64,000 bases of DNA from Pseudomonas tensinigenes. Lineage in GTDB: Bacteria > Pseudomonadota > Gammaproteobacteria > Pseudomonadales > Pseudomonadaceae. The notes beneath the pieces were generated by a model. It was not told where the DNA came from and did no database searches. It saw only the letters and a program-made list of their open reading frames with translations. The stretch is from the NCBI RefSeq assembly GCF_014268445.2, contig NZ_CP077089.1:3465501-3529500 (forward strand), given 5' to 3'. Positions 1 through 7,962 of the stretch are shown one piece after another (the first letter of the stretch is position 1; each line of letters opens with the position of its first letter). Made by a program: the position numbers and the translations under genes.

Positions 1-533
1 GTGGTGACGTAAGCGGCTGCGAAGGACAGGGTGCCGTCGCCGCCAGTGGTGCCGTCGCCAGTCAGGCTGGTCTGTACTTTGGCTGTGGCTTCGGAGCTCA
101 GGTCGATCAACTGGCCGTTGCTGTCCAGCAGCGCGATACCTACGCCTTTGGCCGCATCAGTACCTTGCAGCTTGAGAACTTTCTTGCCATCAACCAGGCC
201 CGAACCGCCGTTGACGGTTGGTTTGAACAGCATCGACACCTTGGTGCCGGCGTTGCAGTTCACTTTCAGGTTGAAATCGTTGGCAGCCACGCGACCAGCA
301 CCCGGGGCAGAATCGGTGCCCATGTCTTTGATCGATACGCTGCCCATGTCCACGGCAATCATCTTGTCGCTACCCGAAGCGCCATCTACCGAGCACGCAT
401 CGTTGTTGATGACGCCGGTGAAGCTGATTTGACCGCTGCCGCCCTTGACGGCTTTAGCGGCTTCTTCAGCCAGTGCACCAGTGGAGGCAGCCAGTACGGA
501 AAGAGTGAGTACTGCGAAAGCGAACTTTTTCAT
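1..533 (-). CDS. Type 1 (Cup-like) fimbrial subunit, 3' end outside window
   Basis: The reading frame starts at the ATG at 533-531 and is still open at base 1, so at least 177 residues are visible and the C-terminus is missing. The N-terminus is a signal peptide (MKKFAFAVLTLS..., predicted cleavage after GALA). The mature part has the chaperone-usher pilin layout: G-Q-I-x-F-T-G, then a cysteine (INNDACSVDG) and a second cysteine (LKVNCNAG) about 50 residues later, the expected disulfide pair. It ends in an alternating beta-strand region. Family knowledge: such proteins are secreted to the periplasm and polymerised by a chaperone and an usher. Neither is in the window; they probably lie to the left. 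Two palindromic sites lie in the 319 bp upstream. Certain as a fimbrial subunit; whether it is the major rod subunit is inferred from its position and glycine- and alanine-rich sequence. Confidence 0.9.
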   Translation of the reverse strand, partial: MKKFAFAVLTLSVLAASTGALAEEAAKAVKGGSGQISFTGVINNDACSVDGASGSDKMIAVDMGSVSIKDMGTDSAPGAGRVAANDFNLKVNCNAGTKVSMLFKPTVNGGSGLVDGKKVLKLQGTDAAKGVGIALLDSNGQLIDLSSEATAKVQTSLTGDGTTGGDGTLSFAAAYVT

Positions 534-606
534 GTTTATATCCGAAGTTATTGTGAAGTGCTGCATTGAAATGCCAGGCCATGTTAGGTCGGTGATGGCG
601 ATGGGT

Positions 607-626
607 CTTTGAGATTTGTCTTAAAG
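607..626. promoter_or_regulatory. Palindromic operator site 1
   Basis: CTTTGAGATT-TGTCTTAAAG is an imperfect inverted repeat of the TTRAGAC-NN-GTCTYAA type. It lies about 75 bp upstream of the fimbrial subunit start. The same pattern recurs at five other places in the locus. Confidence 0.55.
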
Positions 627-696
627 CGTGGCAAGTGCGAACAAGGCGGCAATATCGGAAGTGCGTATTTATATTCTCAGTAAAGTACAGCGGACT

Positions 697-716
697 AAAT
701 GAGACAATTCTCAAAG
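697..716. promoter_or_regulatory. Palindromic operator site 2
   Basis: AAATGAGACA-ATTCTCAAAG contains the near-perfect inverted repeat TGAGACAATTCTCA, midway between the divergent fimbrial and REC-EAL genes. The core AGACAATTCTCA occurs again, inverted, in sites 3 and 6. Confidence 0.6.
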
Positions 717-852
717 TCGCGCGAGCTCTATCTGATTAGTATTCGCGGACGCAGAAATTCTCAGTCAATGCAAAGTTTGTGAGCAATCTTTCTGTTGGAA
801 GATGATTCAGGCTTTTCGCTATTAATGGCTGATAGAAAGAGGTTCCCGGTTT

Positions 853-2073
853 GTGAACACGCTTCGTATATTGGTATTGGAAGATCACGCCTTCCAGCGC
901 ACGGCTGCGGTCAGCGCGCTTAACAGTCTGGGTTACAAAAATATCTTTCAGGCGGCTGACGGAAAGGATGCGCTGGCTGTGATCTCCCAGGCAGGAGGTG
1001 TGGACGTTGCGTTGTGTGACTTGAGCATGGCCGGGATGGATGGTTTGACCTTTCTGCGCCTGGCGAGAGAGGCCGGATTGATTCGCGCAGTGATCATCTG
1101 CAGTTCACTGCCTGAAGACTTGTTACGCACGGTTGATCGAATTGTCACGCTGCAGGGCCTGGAATTGCTTGGCAGTGTCGGCAAGCCCTTGATGGTCGAT
1201 GTACTGGCGCCATTGCTGGCTCGCTATCGGCCGCACAGCCAGGTCGAGGCCAAAGTGGCGGAAAGTCATCTCGATCAGCCTACGGAGAACGAAGTACTGG
1301 AAGCGATACGCCGGCAGGAATTTCGCGCTTACTTCCAGCCCAAGTTTCATCTGCGCAGTGGTGAGGTGGATGGCGCCGAGGTGCTGGTGCGCTGGCAAAG
1401 CCCCAGTCGCGGATTACTTTCGCCGGGTATGTTCTTGCCAACGATCGAGCGTTGCGGGCTGCTCGACGAAATGTTTTTCAGCCTGCTCACGCAAGGACTG
1501 AGTCTGCAGCGTTTTGTGCAGTCCCACGGCAAGCCGTTCAAGCTCGCCTTCAATCTCGACGTCACGCAGATGGCCAACCCGAATCTTGTCGACCGGATCA
1601 AGGCGCTGTTGCGCATTCACGGCGCCTCGCCAGCCGGGCTCATATTCGAGCTGACGGAAACCGGTCTGCTGCAGATGCCCGAGATCAGCATGGAAAACAT
1701 GGTGCGTCTGCGCATGCTCGGCTTTAGCTTGGCGATTGATGATTTCGGTGTCGGCTATTCTTCGCTGGAGCGACTGTGTCAGATGCCGTTCAACGAAATC
1801 AAACTCGACGCCGGCTTCGTGCAGAATTTCCAGCAGGCTCGCTACAGTGCGGTTATCCACGGTGCACTGGCCTTGGCGCGCGAGCTGGACATGCGAGTGG
1901 TCGCAGAAGGCATTGAAACCGCAGATCAGGTCCATCACCTGGCTCGACTCGGTTGCCAGTGGGGGCAGGGTTTCTTCTATGCCCGACCCATGAATTGGGC
2001 GCACCTGGTCGATTGGCGTTTCGAGGGTCAAAAGTCGTCCTGGCGCCGCGCAATAGGCACGTCCGACCTTTGA
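853..2073 (+). CDS. Response regulator with EAL domain, c-di-GMP phosphodiesterase (RocR/PvrR-like)
   Basis: The N-terminal receiver (about residues 4-120) has the acidic pair E10-D11, phospho-acceptor D56 (ALCDLSM) and K111 (GKPL). An EAL domain follows (about 145-395) with the signature as EVLVRW, then NLDV, ELTE, IDDFGVG, KLDAGF, AEGIE and QGFFYA. The metal-binding and catalytic positions therefore look intact, so it probably hydrolyses cyclic-di-GMP in the cytoplasm. The start is GTG at 853 with AGAGG about 10 bp upstream, and the protein begins directly at the receiver. It is the first of three rightward signalling genes. RocR and PvrR of P. aeruginosa share this architecture and sit beside similar regulators controlling Cup fimbriae. 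The E-V-L in place of E-A-L is a tolerated variant. Activity is inferred. Confidence 0.92.
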   Translation: MNTLRILVLEDHAFQRTAAVSALNSLGYKNIFQAADGKDALAVISQAGGVDVALCDLSMAGMDGLTFLRLAREAGLIRAVIICSSLPEDLLRTVDRIVTLQGLELLGSVGKPLMVDVLAPLLARYRPHSQVEAKVAESHLDQPTENEVLEAIRRQEFRAYFQPKFHLRSGEVDGAEVLVRWQSPSRGLLSPGMFLPTIERCGLLDEMFFSLLTQGLSLQRFVQSHGKPFKLAFNLDVTQMANPNLVDRIKALLRIHGASPAGLIFELTETGLLQMPEISMENMVRLRMLGFSLAIDDFGVGYSSLERLCQMPFNEIKLDAGFVQNFQQARYSAVIHGALALARELDMRVVAEGIETADQVHHLARLGCQWGQGFFYARPMNWAHLVDWRFEGQKSSWRRAIGTSDL

Positions 2074-2247
2074 TGAGTGCGCGCGGTCTGACTTTTGGGA
2101 CAAAGCCCTATTTCTTCACGTCCTCAAAACAATCATCATGTGCCGAGAAATCAATCAGATGCACCTGAATGCTTCGGTGATGCCCGGGATCTGCTGCGGT
2201 TGCCAAGTGCTGATGATCCTTCAACCCTCCTCATCATGGAGTTGCTC

Positions 2248-2955
2248 ATGCATTGGTCAGTCGTGAATCCGTTACGCGTTGCCATCCTTGATGATCACTC
2301 GCTCATACGTCTGGCGATGAAATCGCGGCTGACGCGCGAAGCCGAATTCAGTGTCGTGGGCGTGTACGCGAGCAGTGCGCAGTTGCTCGCTGGATTGCGC
2401 GAGACCGAAATCGACCTGCTGATACTCGACTACAAGCTGCACGATGGCGAGCTGGACGGGCTTAATCTGATTCGCCTGCTGCGCAAGCAATATCCGGGCA
2501 TGCGCATCCTCGTCTCATCCTCCGAAGAGCGCCCGGCGGTAGTGAACATGGCGATCGGAGCGGGTGTCAGCGGATTCTTCGGCAAGTCCCAGCCAGTCGA
2601 TGACCTGATCACTGGCATCCGCTGCGCAGCGTCCGGCCAGTTGTACCTGTCGCCGGCAATGGCCTTCGAACTTGATGTGCTGCCTGTGTCAGTCGATGAG
2701 CCTGCTGGTACCAATGATGACGGCGCGGCGCACAGCGACGATTTTCTGAGCAATCCTCTGCTGTCGCCGAAAGAGAAAGAAGTCTTGCGCTGCTGCCTCG
2801 AGGGTATGGGGGTGACGCAGATCGCTTTGAAGTTCTCGCGCAGTCGCAAAACCATCAGTGGGCAAAAACAGGCCGCTTTCAAAAAGCTTGGCATTCGTGG
2901 TGATGCAGAGCTGTTCAAGTTGCAGCACAGCCTGACAGCCGACAACCAGGGATAA
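2248..2955 (+). CDS. RcsB/BvgA-type response regulator (REC-LuxR HTH)
   Basis: The receiver has D15-D16 (LDDHS), phospho-acceptor D61 (LILDYKL) and the conserved S and K positions (VSSSE, FFGKS). The C-terminal LuxR-type helix-turn-helix (about 165-225) reads LSPKEKEVLRCCLEG...KTISGQKQAAFKKLG. The K-T-I-S-x-Q-K signature is typical of the RcsB/RocA1/EvgA subgroup. An upstream ATG at 2095 is in frame, but its extension does not look like receiver sequence and has no ribosome site. ATG 2248 has GGAG 6 bp upstream, so I chose it; ATG 2236 is an alternative. It lies 7 bp before the sensor kinase and is very probably its partner. It is the natural candidate to bind the repeated palindromes in this locus. 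The DNA target is inferred. Confidence 0.9.
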   Translation: MHWSVVNPLRVAILDDHSLIRLAMKSRLTREAEFSVVGVYASSAQLLAGLRETEIDLLILDYKLHDGELDGLNLIRLLRKQYPGMRILVSSSEERPAVVNMAIGAGVSGFFGKSQPVDDLITGIRCAASGQLYLSPAMAFELDVLPVSVDEPAGTNDDGAAHSDDFLSNPLLSPKEKEVLRCCLEGMGVTQIALKFSRSRKTISGQKQAAFKKLGIRGDAELFKLQHSLTADNQG

Positions 2956-2962
2956 CTCGCTT

Positions 2963-5900
2963 ATGTTTCATCTGTTGCGCGGTGTTTTGCTCGTCAGTGT
3001 GCTTTTCGTATTCGGTAGCGGGTCGTTGTGGGCAGCAGAGCCGCGCACTCTGCAGGTGTTCGGTCGATCGGACTGCAAGGAGGTGCAAGTCGATCTGGGC
3101 AATGAAGACTGGAGTTGGCTACGGCAGAAACGCAGCCTCGTATTGGGATCGGCGCTTCCGGATTTTCCGCCCTATGTGATGACCGCAAGCGGTACGCGTT
3201 ATGAGGGGATTGCCGCCGACATTGCCTGCATTATCGGCCAGGCCTTGCATGTCGAAGTTACCGTCAAGGCTTATCCTGACCGTCGCGACGCCATGGCGGC
3301 GCTTGAACGCGGCGACATCGATATGTTGGGCAGCTCCAACAGTTTCGAGTTGATCGACGGCCTCGTCACGCTCAGTAAACCTTATGTCGAAGACGTGCCG
3401 GCAATGTTCATGCGCGGCGATGATCGTCGACCGATGCCGGCCAATCTGGCCGGTTTGCGTATTGCGGTTGCCGACGATTACCTGCCATCCAGTCAGTTGC
3501 ATGGGTTGTATCCCAACGCCGAGTTCGTACTTTTCCCATCGAACGAGTTGGCACTGGCTGCGCTGGCCTTTGGCAAAGTCGATCTGTTTATGGGCGACAC
3601 GGTGTCCAGCAATTATCTGATCAACCTCAACTACTTCAACTATGTGCGCCTGCACTCTTTCGTGAAGACGCAAACCAGCGGTTTCAGCTTTGCCCTGCGC
3701 CGAGGTAATGATCAATTGTTGCGTCTGATCGACTCGGTCATCGAATCGATGGGTGAGGGCAAGATAGCCGAAATCTCCAAGCGCTGGTCCGGTGGTGGCG
3801 GGGCACTGACACCCAAACGTATCGATCTGACACCTGGTGAAGCACGCTGGCTTGAGCTGCACCCGGTCGCGCGGTTCGTGATCAATGATGATCAGGCGCC
3901 ATTTGCGTTCTTTGATGGCGATGGCAATTTTGGCGGGATCGGCGCCGATCTGCTGGAGCTGATTCAGCGGCGCACTGGTTTGCAGATCGATGTAGAGCGC
4001 ACCGACAGTTTTTCCAGCTTGAGCACGCGCCTGCTGGATGGCAGCGCCGATATCTCGTTGCTGACGCCAACCGTCTCCCGTGAAGTCGGTATGCGTTTCA
4101 CCCACCCGTTCCTTGCCAGTCCCTTTGTGATCGTCACCGCCAAGGACGCAGGCGCGCCTTCAAGCCTGCAGGAGCTGCGCGGCAAGCGCGTCGCCGTCCC
4201 CGAGAGCTCCGCAGAGCGTGAGCTGCTCAAGGATTATCCCGACATTGAAATTGTCGACAACGAGACAGTGCTCGGCGCTCTGGCTGACGTGAAGGATGGG
4301 CGAGCAGACGCGATGATTACCACGCTGCACAGTGCGCGCTATTACATCGCTCACATCTACAGTGACAGTTTGCGCATCTCCAACATCGTCGGCATGAACA
4401 AGGGTTTTCTCGCCTTCGCCGCCCGACGTGCCGATACCGAACTGGTCAGCATTCTGAACAAGGCTCTGCTGAGCATTCCACCCGATGAGCTGGACGTAAT
4501 CCTCAACCGTTGGCGCCCCATTGCTGCGTTCTCGGGCTTGTCATGGCGCGATTACAAGACGTTGATCTACCAGATCAGCGCTGGCGCTTTCTTGATTATC
4601 CTCGGATCGCTGGCGTGGAATTTCTATATTCGCCGGCAGATCCGCGAGCGCAGTCGGGCAGAGCGCTTGCTCGGCGATCAACTGAAGTTCATGGGGGCGC
4701 TGATCAACGGCACGCCGCATCCCATTTACGTTCGCGATCGGGAAGGTCGGCTTGTCACCTGCAATAACAATTATCTGCAGACGTTTGGCCTGTTGGAAAA
4801 GGACGTGATTGGCAAGACCGTGCTCGAAAGCGGCAAGCGCAATCGCCAGGAGGCGTTGCAATTTCACGATGACTATCTGCGCGTCATCGAGCGGGACGAA
4901 CCTTACGAGGTGGATCGCACGCTGCATGTCGGTGATACGCGGCTGATCATTTATCACTGGATTCAGCCTTATCACGACACAACGGGCGAAGTCAGAGGCG
5001 TGATCTGCGGCTGGATCGACATCAGCGAGCGCCGCGAACTGATCGAAGAGTTGCGTTCGGCGAAAGAGCTGGCCGATGAGTCGAGCCGCGCCAAAACCAC
5101 ATTCCTGGCGACGATGAGCCACGAAATCCGTACGCCGATGAGCGCCGTGATCGGCATGCTTGAACTCACACTCAAGCGCGCCGAGCAGGGCCACTTCGAT
5201 CGACCGGCGATTGAAGTGGCCTACGACTCGGCCAAAGGCCTGCTGGAGCTGATCGGCGACATTCTCGATGTGGTTCGCATCGAGTCTGGGCATGTCAGTC
5301 TTTCGCCGAAACGTGCCAACCTGCGCGAACTGGTCGAATCCGTAGCGCGGGTCTTCGACGGCCTGGCCAGGCAGAAGAGTCTGGTGTTGAAGCTCGATAT
5401 CGACGCCACCGTCGGCTGTGACGTACTGGTTGATCCGATGCGCTTCCAGCAGGTGCTCTCGAACCTGGTCGGCAATGCCATCAAGTTTACCGATACCGGG
5501 CATGTCAGCGTCTCGATTCGTGGCCAACGCCTTGCTGACGAACGTTTGCAGGTCGACTTGAAAGTCGAGGACACCGGCATCGGCATTTCCAGCGCTGATT
5601 TGCAGAACCTGTTCCAGCCGTTTTCGCAAGCCAATCACGGCCCCTCGAACCGGGGCGGCACCGGTCTGGGGTTGGCGATTTCACGCTCGTTGTGCGAGTT
5701 GATGGGCGGGCGACTGAATATAACCAGCACCTTGGGCAAGGGCACCTGCCTGGAAGTGTCGCTGTTCTTCAATATCCTAAGCCCGCTCGGCGGCAAGGTG
5801 CTGCCTGTTTCGGTTGTCCAGGACAAGCCAGTGCCGACGCTGCGGATTCTGGTAGTGGATGACCAGAGCGCCAACCGCCTGTTACTGACGCAGCAGCTCA

Positions 5901-6595
5901 GCTTTCTTGGGCAGGCGGTGCGTGATGCCGCCGATGGTGCGCAGGCATTGGCATTGTGGCGCTCTGAGCCGTTCGACATTGTGATCACGGACTGCAACAT
6001 GCCGGTCATGAACGGCTATGAACTGGCCCGCACCATCCGCCAGGACGAACGCGACAGTGGTGGCGCGCCGTGTATCGTCTTGGGCTTCACAGCCAACGCG
6101 CAGCCGGAAGAAAAAGTGAAATGCCGAGAGGCGGGGATGGATGACTGTCTGTTCAAACCGATCAGCCTCAGCACCTTGTCGACCCTGCTTGCCGGCTGGG
6201 AAAAAGATGTCGAAACCGAGCCAGTTGAGAGCCCGCCTGCGACGGGTACCAAGGAGCTGGGATCGATTCGCGAGCGTCTGAACGAGCTCACCGGAGGCGA
6301 TCTCGACATGATGAAAGAACTGCTGCGCGAGGCGCTGTCGAGTTGTGAGAAGGATCTGGAGGAACTGCATTCGCTGATACCCGAAAGCGATCCCGGGTTG
6401 TTGGCTGACCTGGCACATCGGATCAAGGGCGCGGCGCGCATTGTCGCCGAGCATCAGGTCATCGAGGCGTGTAACGAGCTTGAGGCCGAGTGCGAAGCGC
6501 CGGTCATCGATCCACTGGATATCAATCGCAGCGCGTTGAAGCTGGAGCATGCACAGGCTGATCTGATCAAGAAAATCAAACGGGTCGAGCTGTAA
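2963..6595 (+). CDS. BvgS/EvgS/RocS1-type unorthodox hybrid sensor kinase
   Basis: This 1210-residue protein has a signal peptide (cleavage near AEP) and two periplasmic Venus-flytrap domains of the SBP_bac_3 family (about 50-275 and 290-525). A transmembrane helix follows (about 534-556), then a PAS domain (about 575-690). The HisKA domain has phospho-acceptor H720 (TMSHEIRTPM). The ATPase domain shows N (NLVGNAIKF), DTGIGI and GGTGLGLAIS boxes. A receiver carries D1010 (ITDCNMPVMNG), and a C-terminal HPt domain carries H1152 (LAHRIKGAAR). A full four-step phosphorelay is therefore present. It should sense a periplasmic ligand or signal and pass phosphate to the neighbouring RcsB-type regulator, possibly also to the REC-EAL protein, as in RocS1-RocA1-RocR. 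The ligand is unknown. Confidence 0.95.
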   Translation: MFHLLRGVLLVSVLFVFGSGSLWAAEPRTLQVFGRSDCKEVQVDLGNEDWSWLRQKRSLVLGSALPDFPPYVMTASGTRYEGIAADIACIIGQALHVEVTVKAYPDRRDAMAALERGDIDMLGSSNSFELIDGLVTLSKPYVEDVPAMFMRGDDRRPMPANLAGLRIAVADDYLPSSQLHGLYPNAEFVLFPSNELALAALAFGKVDLFMGDTVSSNYLINLNYFNYVRLHSFVKTQTSGFSFALRRGNDQLLRLIDSVIESMGEGKIAEISKRWSGGGGALTPKRIDLTPGEARWLELHPVARFVINDDQAPFAFFDGDGNFGGIGADLLELIQRRTGLQIDVERTDSFSSLSTRLLDGSADISLLTPTVSREVGMRFTHPFLASPFVIVTAKDAGAPSSLQELRGKRVAVPESSAERELLKDYPDIEIVDNETVLGALADVKDGRADAMITTLHSARYYIAHIYSDSLRISNIVGMNKGFLAFAARRADTELVSILNKALLSIPPDELDVILNRWRPIAAFSGLSWRDYKTLIYQISAGAFLIILGSLAWNFYIRRQIRERSRAERLLGDQLKFMGALINGTPHPIYVRDREGRLVTCNNNYLQTFGLLEKDVIGKTVLESGKRNRQEALQFHDDYLRVIERDEPYEVDRTLHVGDTRLIIYHWIQPYHDTTGEVRGVICGWIDISERRELIEELRSAKELADESSRAKTTFLATMSHEIRTPMSAVIGMLELTLKRAEQGHFDRPAIEVAYDSAKGLLELIGDILDVVRIESGHVSLSPKRANLRELVESVARVFDGLARQKSLVLKLDIDATVGCDVLVDPMRFQQVLSNLVGNAIKFTDTGHVSVSIRGQRLADERLQVDLKVEDTGIGISSADLQNLFQPFSQANHGPSNRGGTGLGLAISRSLCELMGGRLNITSTLGKGTCLEVSLFFNILSPLGGKVLPVSVVQDKPVPTLRILVVDDQSANRLLLTQQLSFLGQAVRDAADGAQALALWRSEPFDIVITDCNMPVMNGYELARTIRQDERDSGGAPCIVLGFTANAQPEEKVKCREAGMDDCLFKPISLSTLSTLLAGWEKDVETEPVESPPATGTKELGSIRERLNELTGGDLDMMKELLREALSSCEKDLEELHSLIPESDPGLLADLAHRIKGAARIVAEHQVIEACNELEAECEAPVIDPLDINRSALKLEHAQADLIKKIKRVEL

Positions 6596-6671
6596 CCGTA
6601 TTGGCGCAGGGCTCTGCTGACTGGCCTTGCATTGAAGGGGGATGCTAAAGATCATTTTGCAACGGGCGATA

Positions 6672-6690
6672 CCTTGGTTAATAACCATGG
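6672..6690 (+). promoter_or_regulatory. Inverted repeat reaching the Shine-Dalgarno of the small fimbrial gene
   Basis: CCTTGGTTA-A-TAACCATGG is a 9-bp inverted repeat with one mismatch and a one-base centre. Its right arm runs into the GGAG ribosome site (6689-6692) of the gene starting at 6700. A one-base centre cannot make a tight RNA loop without opening some pairs, so a protein-binding site is as likely as an RNA hairpin. Confidence 0.35.
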
Positions 6691-6699
6691 AGTTTCGCG

Positions 6700-7077
6700 A
6701 TGATCATTCGACGTCCTTTATTGATTGCCTGTCTTTGCCTGCTGGGTTTTGACACCGTCAGCGCGGCCCAGTCTGCGCCCGTCAGCGGAGTGATTCGCTT
6801 CAGTGGACGGATTGTTGAGGCAAGTTGCACGGCGAGTGGCGCCAGCCATGCTTCTGTCGAGCTGCTTGATTGTCCGCAGGCGAGCACCGGTCAGATATTC
6901 TCGGTGACTAACGTCAGTGCAGCAGGGCGGGGTGAGCCGCGCCAGCAAGTGTTCGTGAAGATGATTGCCGATTCCCACGAGCAGGAAAAATATTACGACC
7001 AGCGTTTGCTGCTCACGGACAACAAGGGCCATCAGATAACGACTGGCAATTACGTCGTGACGCTGACGCTACCTTGA
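6700..7077 (+). CDS. Small secreted fimbrial-subunit-like protein
   Basis: The 125-residue protein has a signal peptide (MIIRRPLLIACLCLLG..., cleavage near SAAQ). The mature part begins with the pilin-like pattern V-S-G-V-I-R-F-S-G-R-I-V-E-A-S-C. A second cysteine (LLDC) about 17 residues later could pair with the first. It ends with a beta-strand pattern (GNYVVTLTLP), as chaperone-usher subunits do. It is shorter than a usual subunit (about 150-180 residues), so it may be a minor subunit or terminator. The start has GGAG 8 bp upstream. It follows the sensor kinase by 104 bp. No chaperone or usher is adjacent. Confident that it is secreted and pilin-like; its exact role is unknown. Confidence 0.75.
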   Translation: MIIRRPLLIACLCLLGFDTVSAAQSAPVSGVIRFSGRIVEASCTASGASHASVELLDCPQASTGQIFSVTNVSAAGRGEPRQQVFVKMIADSHEQEKYYDQRLLLTDNKGHQITTGNYVVTLTLP

Positions 7078-7100
7078 TGGACTGAGAAAGAATGAGTTTG

Positions 7101-7136
7101 CGCCCCTTGTTTCAAGGTTACTGACAACAAGGGGCG
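7101..7136 (+). terminator. Stem-loop after small fimbrial gene
   Basis: CGCCCCTTGTT (7101-7111) pairs perfectly with AACAAGGGGCG (7126-7136), an 11-bp stem with a 14-base loop. Only TTAATAAT follows, so the U-tract is weak. It probably ends the transcript from the signalling genes. Confidence 0.6.
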
Positions 7137-7140
7137 TTAA

Positions 7141-7160
7141 TAATGAGAATTGTCTGGTTC
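7141..7160. promoter_or_regulatory. Palindromic operator site 3
   Basis: TAATGAGAAT-TGTCTGGTTC shares 17 identical bases (ATGAGAATTGTCTGGTT) with site 6 at 10366-10385, in a different promoter region 3.2 kb away. It lies about 230 bp upstream of the receiver-like gene. Confidence 0.5.
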
Positions 7161-7305
7161 GTACACAACCGTCCCGCGCTTCTGGCATTGCGCCGCTCGC
7201 CACCGCTGCAAAACCCCTCCCTCCAAAGACTTTGAACCATGCCGTGCCCCGCTAGCGCGGGCTTGTCAGCAAAGTGTGGTTTTCGTTCAGCGATCCCCGT
7301 GCTCA

Positions 7306-7325
7306 TTTTGAGACAAGTCTCATAT
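7306..7325. promoter_or_regulatory. Palindromic operator site 4
   Basis: It contains TGAGAC-AA-GTCTCA (7309-7322), a perfect inverted repeat around a two-base centre, about 65 bp before the start at 7387. The 309-bp gap 7078-7386 otherwise holds the stem-loop at 7101 and site 3, and no gene that I can see. Confidence 0.65.
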
Positions 7326-7386
7326 CGGGCTGGTTGGCCCTTGGTTATTTTCTTGAAAGGAAGAATGGAGCTGCCAAAGGTGTCCG

Positions 7387-7848
7387 ATGTTTCTTGAAAA
7401 TAACCGAAGTCGATCCTTGCGGATCCTGATCGCCGATAACGACGTGCGTAGAGGTCTGTCGATTGAACAACAGTTCAACAAGCTGGGCTGTCTCAGCGTA
7501 GTGAACGTCTGTACTTATCGTGACCTGAGAGTACTGACGTATTACTGCCCCCAACGGCTCAGCCTGGTCGTGGTCAATGCTGAGTTGCTCAACGAGATGG
7601 CGATGGATCCGCTCGATTTTTTTGGGGAAAACCCGCTGATTCGTCACCTGCTGATTTTCAACCCCAGTGATGATCATCAGTGGTCGAAGACTTTTTTCAA
7701 CCCGCATCCGCAACGCTGGATGCGTCTGGTCTCGAAAATCGATCTGCCGCGATTGGCGGATTTTCTGATGTTGGCCGACCCGACGCTCAAGGAGCTGGCG
7801 GAGCCGGCCTCATCCGATTCCACGCTTCCTTCAGGTGCAAACCGCTAG
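7387..7848 (+). CDS. Degenerate receiver-like protein, no phospho-aspartate
   Basis: The 153-residue protein starts like a receiver (SLRILIADNDVRRGLSIEQQF) with one acidic pocket residue kept in A-D-N-D. At the strand that should end in the phospho-acceptor it reads LSLVVVNAELL, with N in place of D. The later half (LIRHLLIFNPS, MRLVSKIDLPRLADFLML) keeps the beta-alpha rhythm and a lysine near the K position. It is therefore probably a pseudo-receiver that binds partners without phosphorylation. It has no output domain and no membrane segment. The start ATG has AAAGGTG about 5 bp upstream. It lies behind two operator-like palindromes and 114 bp before a chemoreceptor gene, so it probably belongs to the same regulon. 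The function is not known. Confidence 0.65.
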   Translation: MFLENNRSRSLRILIADNDVRRGLSIEQQFNKLGCLSVVNVCTYRDLRVLTYYCPQRLSLVVVNAELLNEMAMDPLDFFGENPLIRHLLIFNPSDDHQWSKTFFNPHPQRWMRLVSKIDLPRLADFLMLADPTLKELAEPASSDSTLPSGANR

Positions 7849-7962
7849 CTGTTGCGCCTTCCCGCGTTAATCCGCTTGTGCTTTGAGGTGCTATTGCACA
7901 GCGCCTGCTTTGCTGCCAACCCGTTTGCCCCATTGTCTTGAATACACTCTAAGGTAAGCATC

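Larger units (their letters stand above)
534..852. promoter_or_regulatory. Divergent intergenic region, fimbrial subunit / REC-EAL gene
   Basis: This 319-bp gap separates the leftward fimbrial gene from the rightward signalling genes and holds no credible gene. It is AT-richer than its surroundings and contains two palindromic sites (607-626 and 697-716), plus loose TTCTCA half-sites near 674 and 757. Both promoters must lie here. Confidence 0.7.

Noticed and set aside
4541..5638. Leftward 365-codon frame inside the sensor kinase
   Set aside because: It lies wholly within the kinase and ATPase domains of the hybrid sensor. The translation has no motif and is a mirror of the real frame.
7221..7265. 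A REP-like GC-rich inverted sequence (CCCCGCTAGCGCGGG) before the receiver-like gene
   Set aside because: It lacks the GTGGGAGC arm and the inverted partner that define the REPIN at 58360, so it was not called a repeat element.
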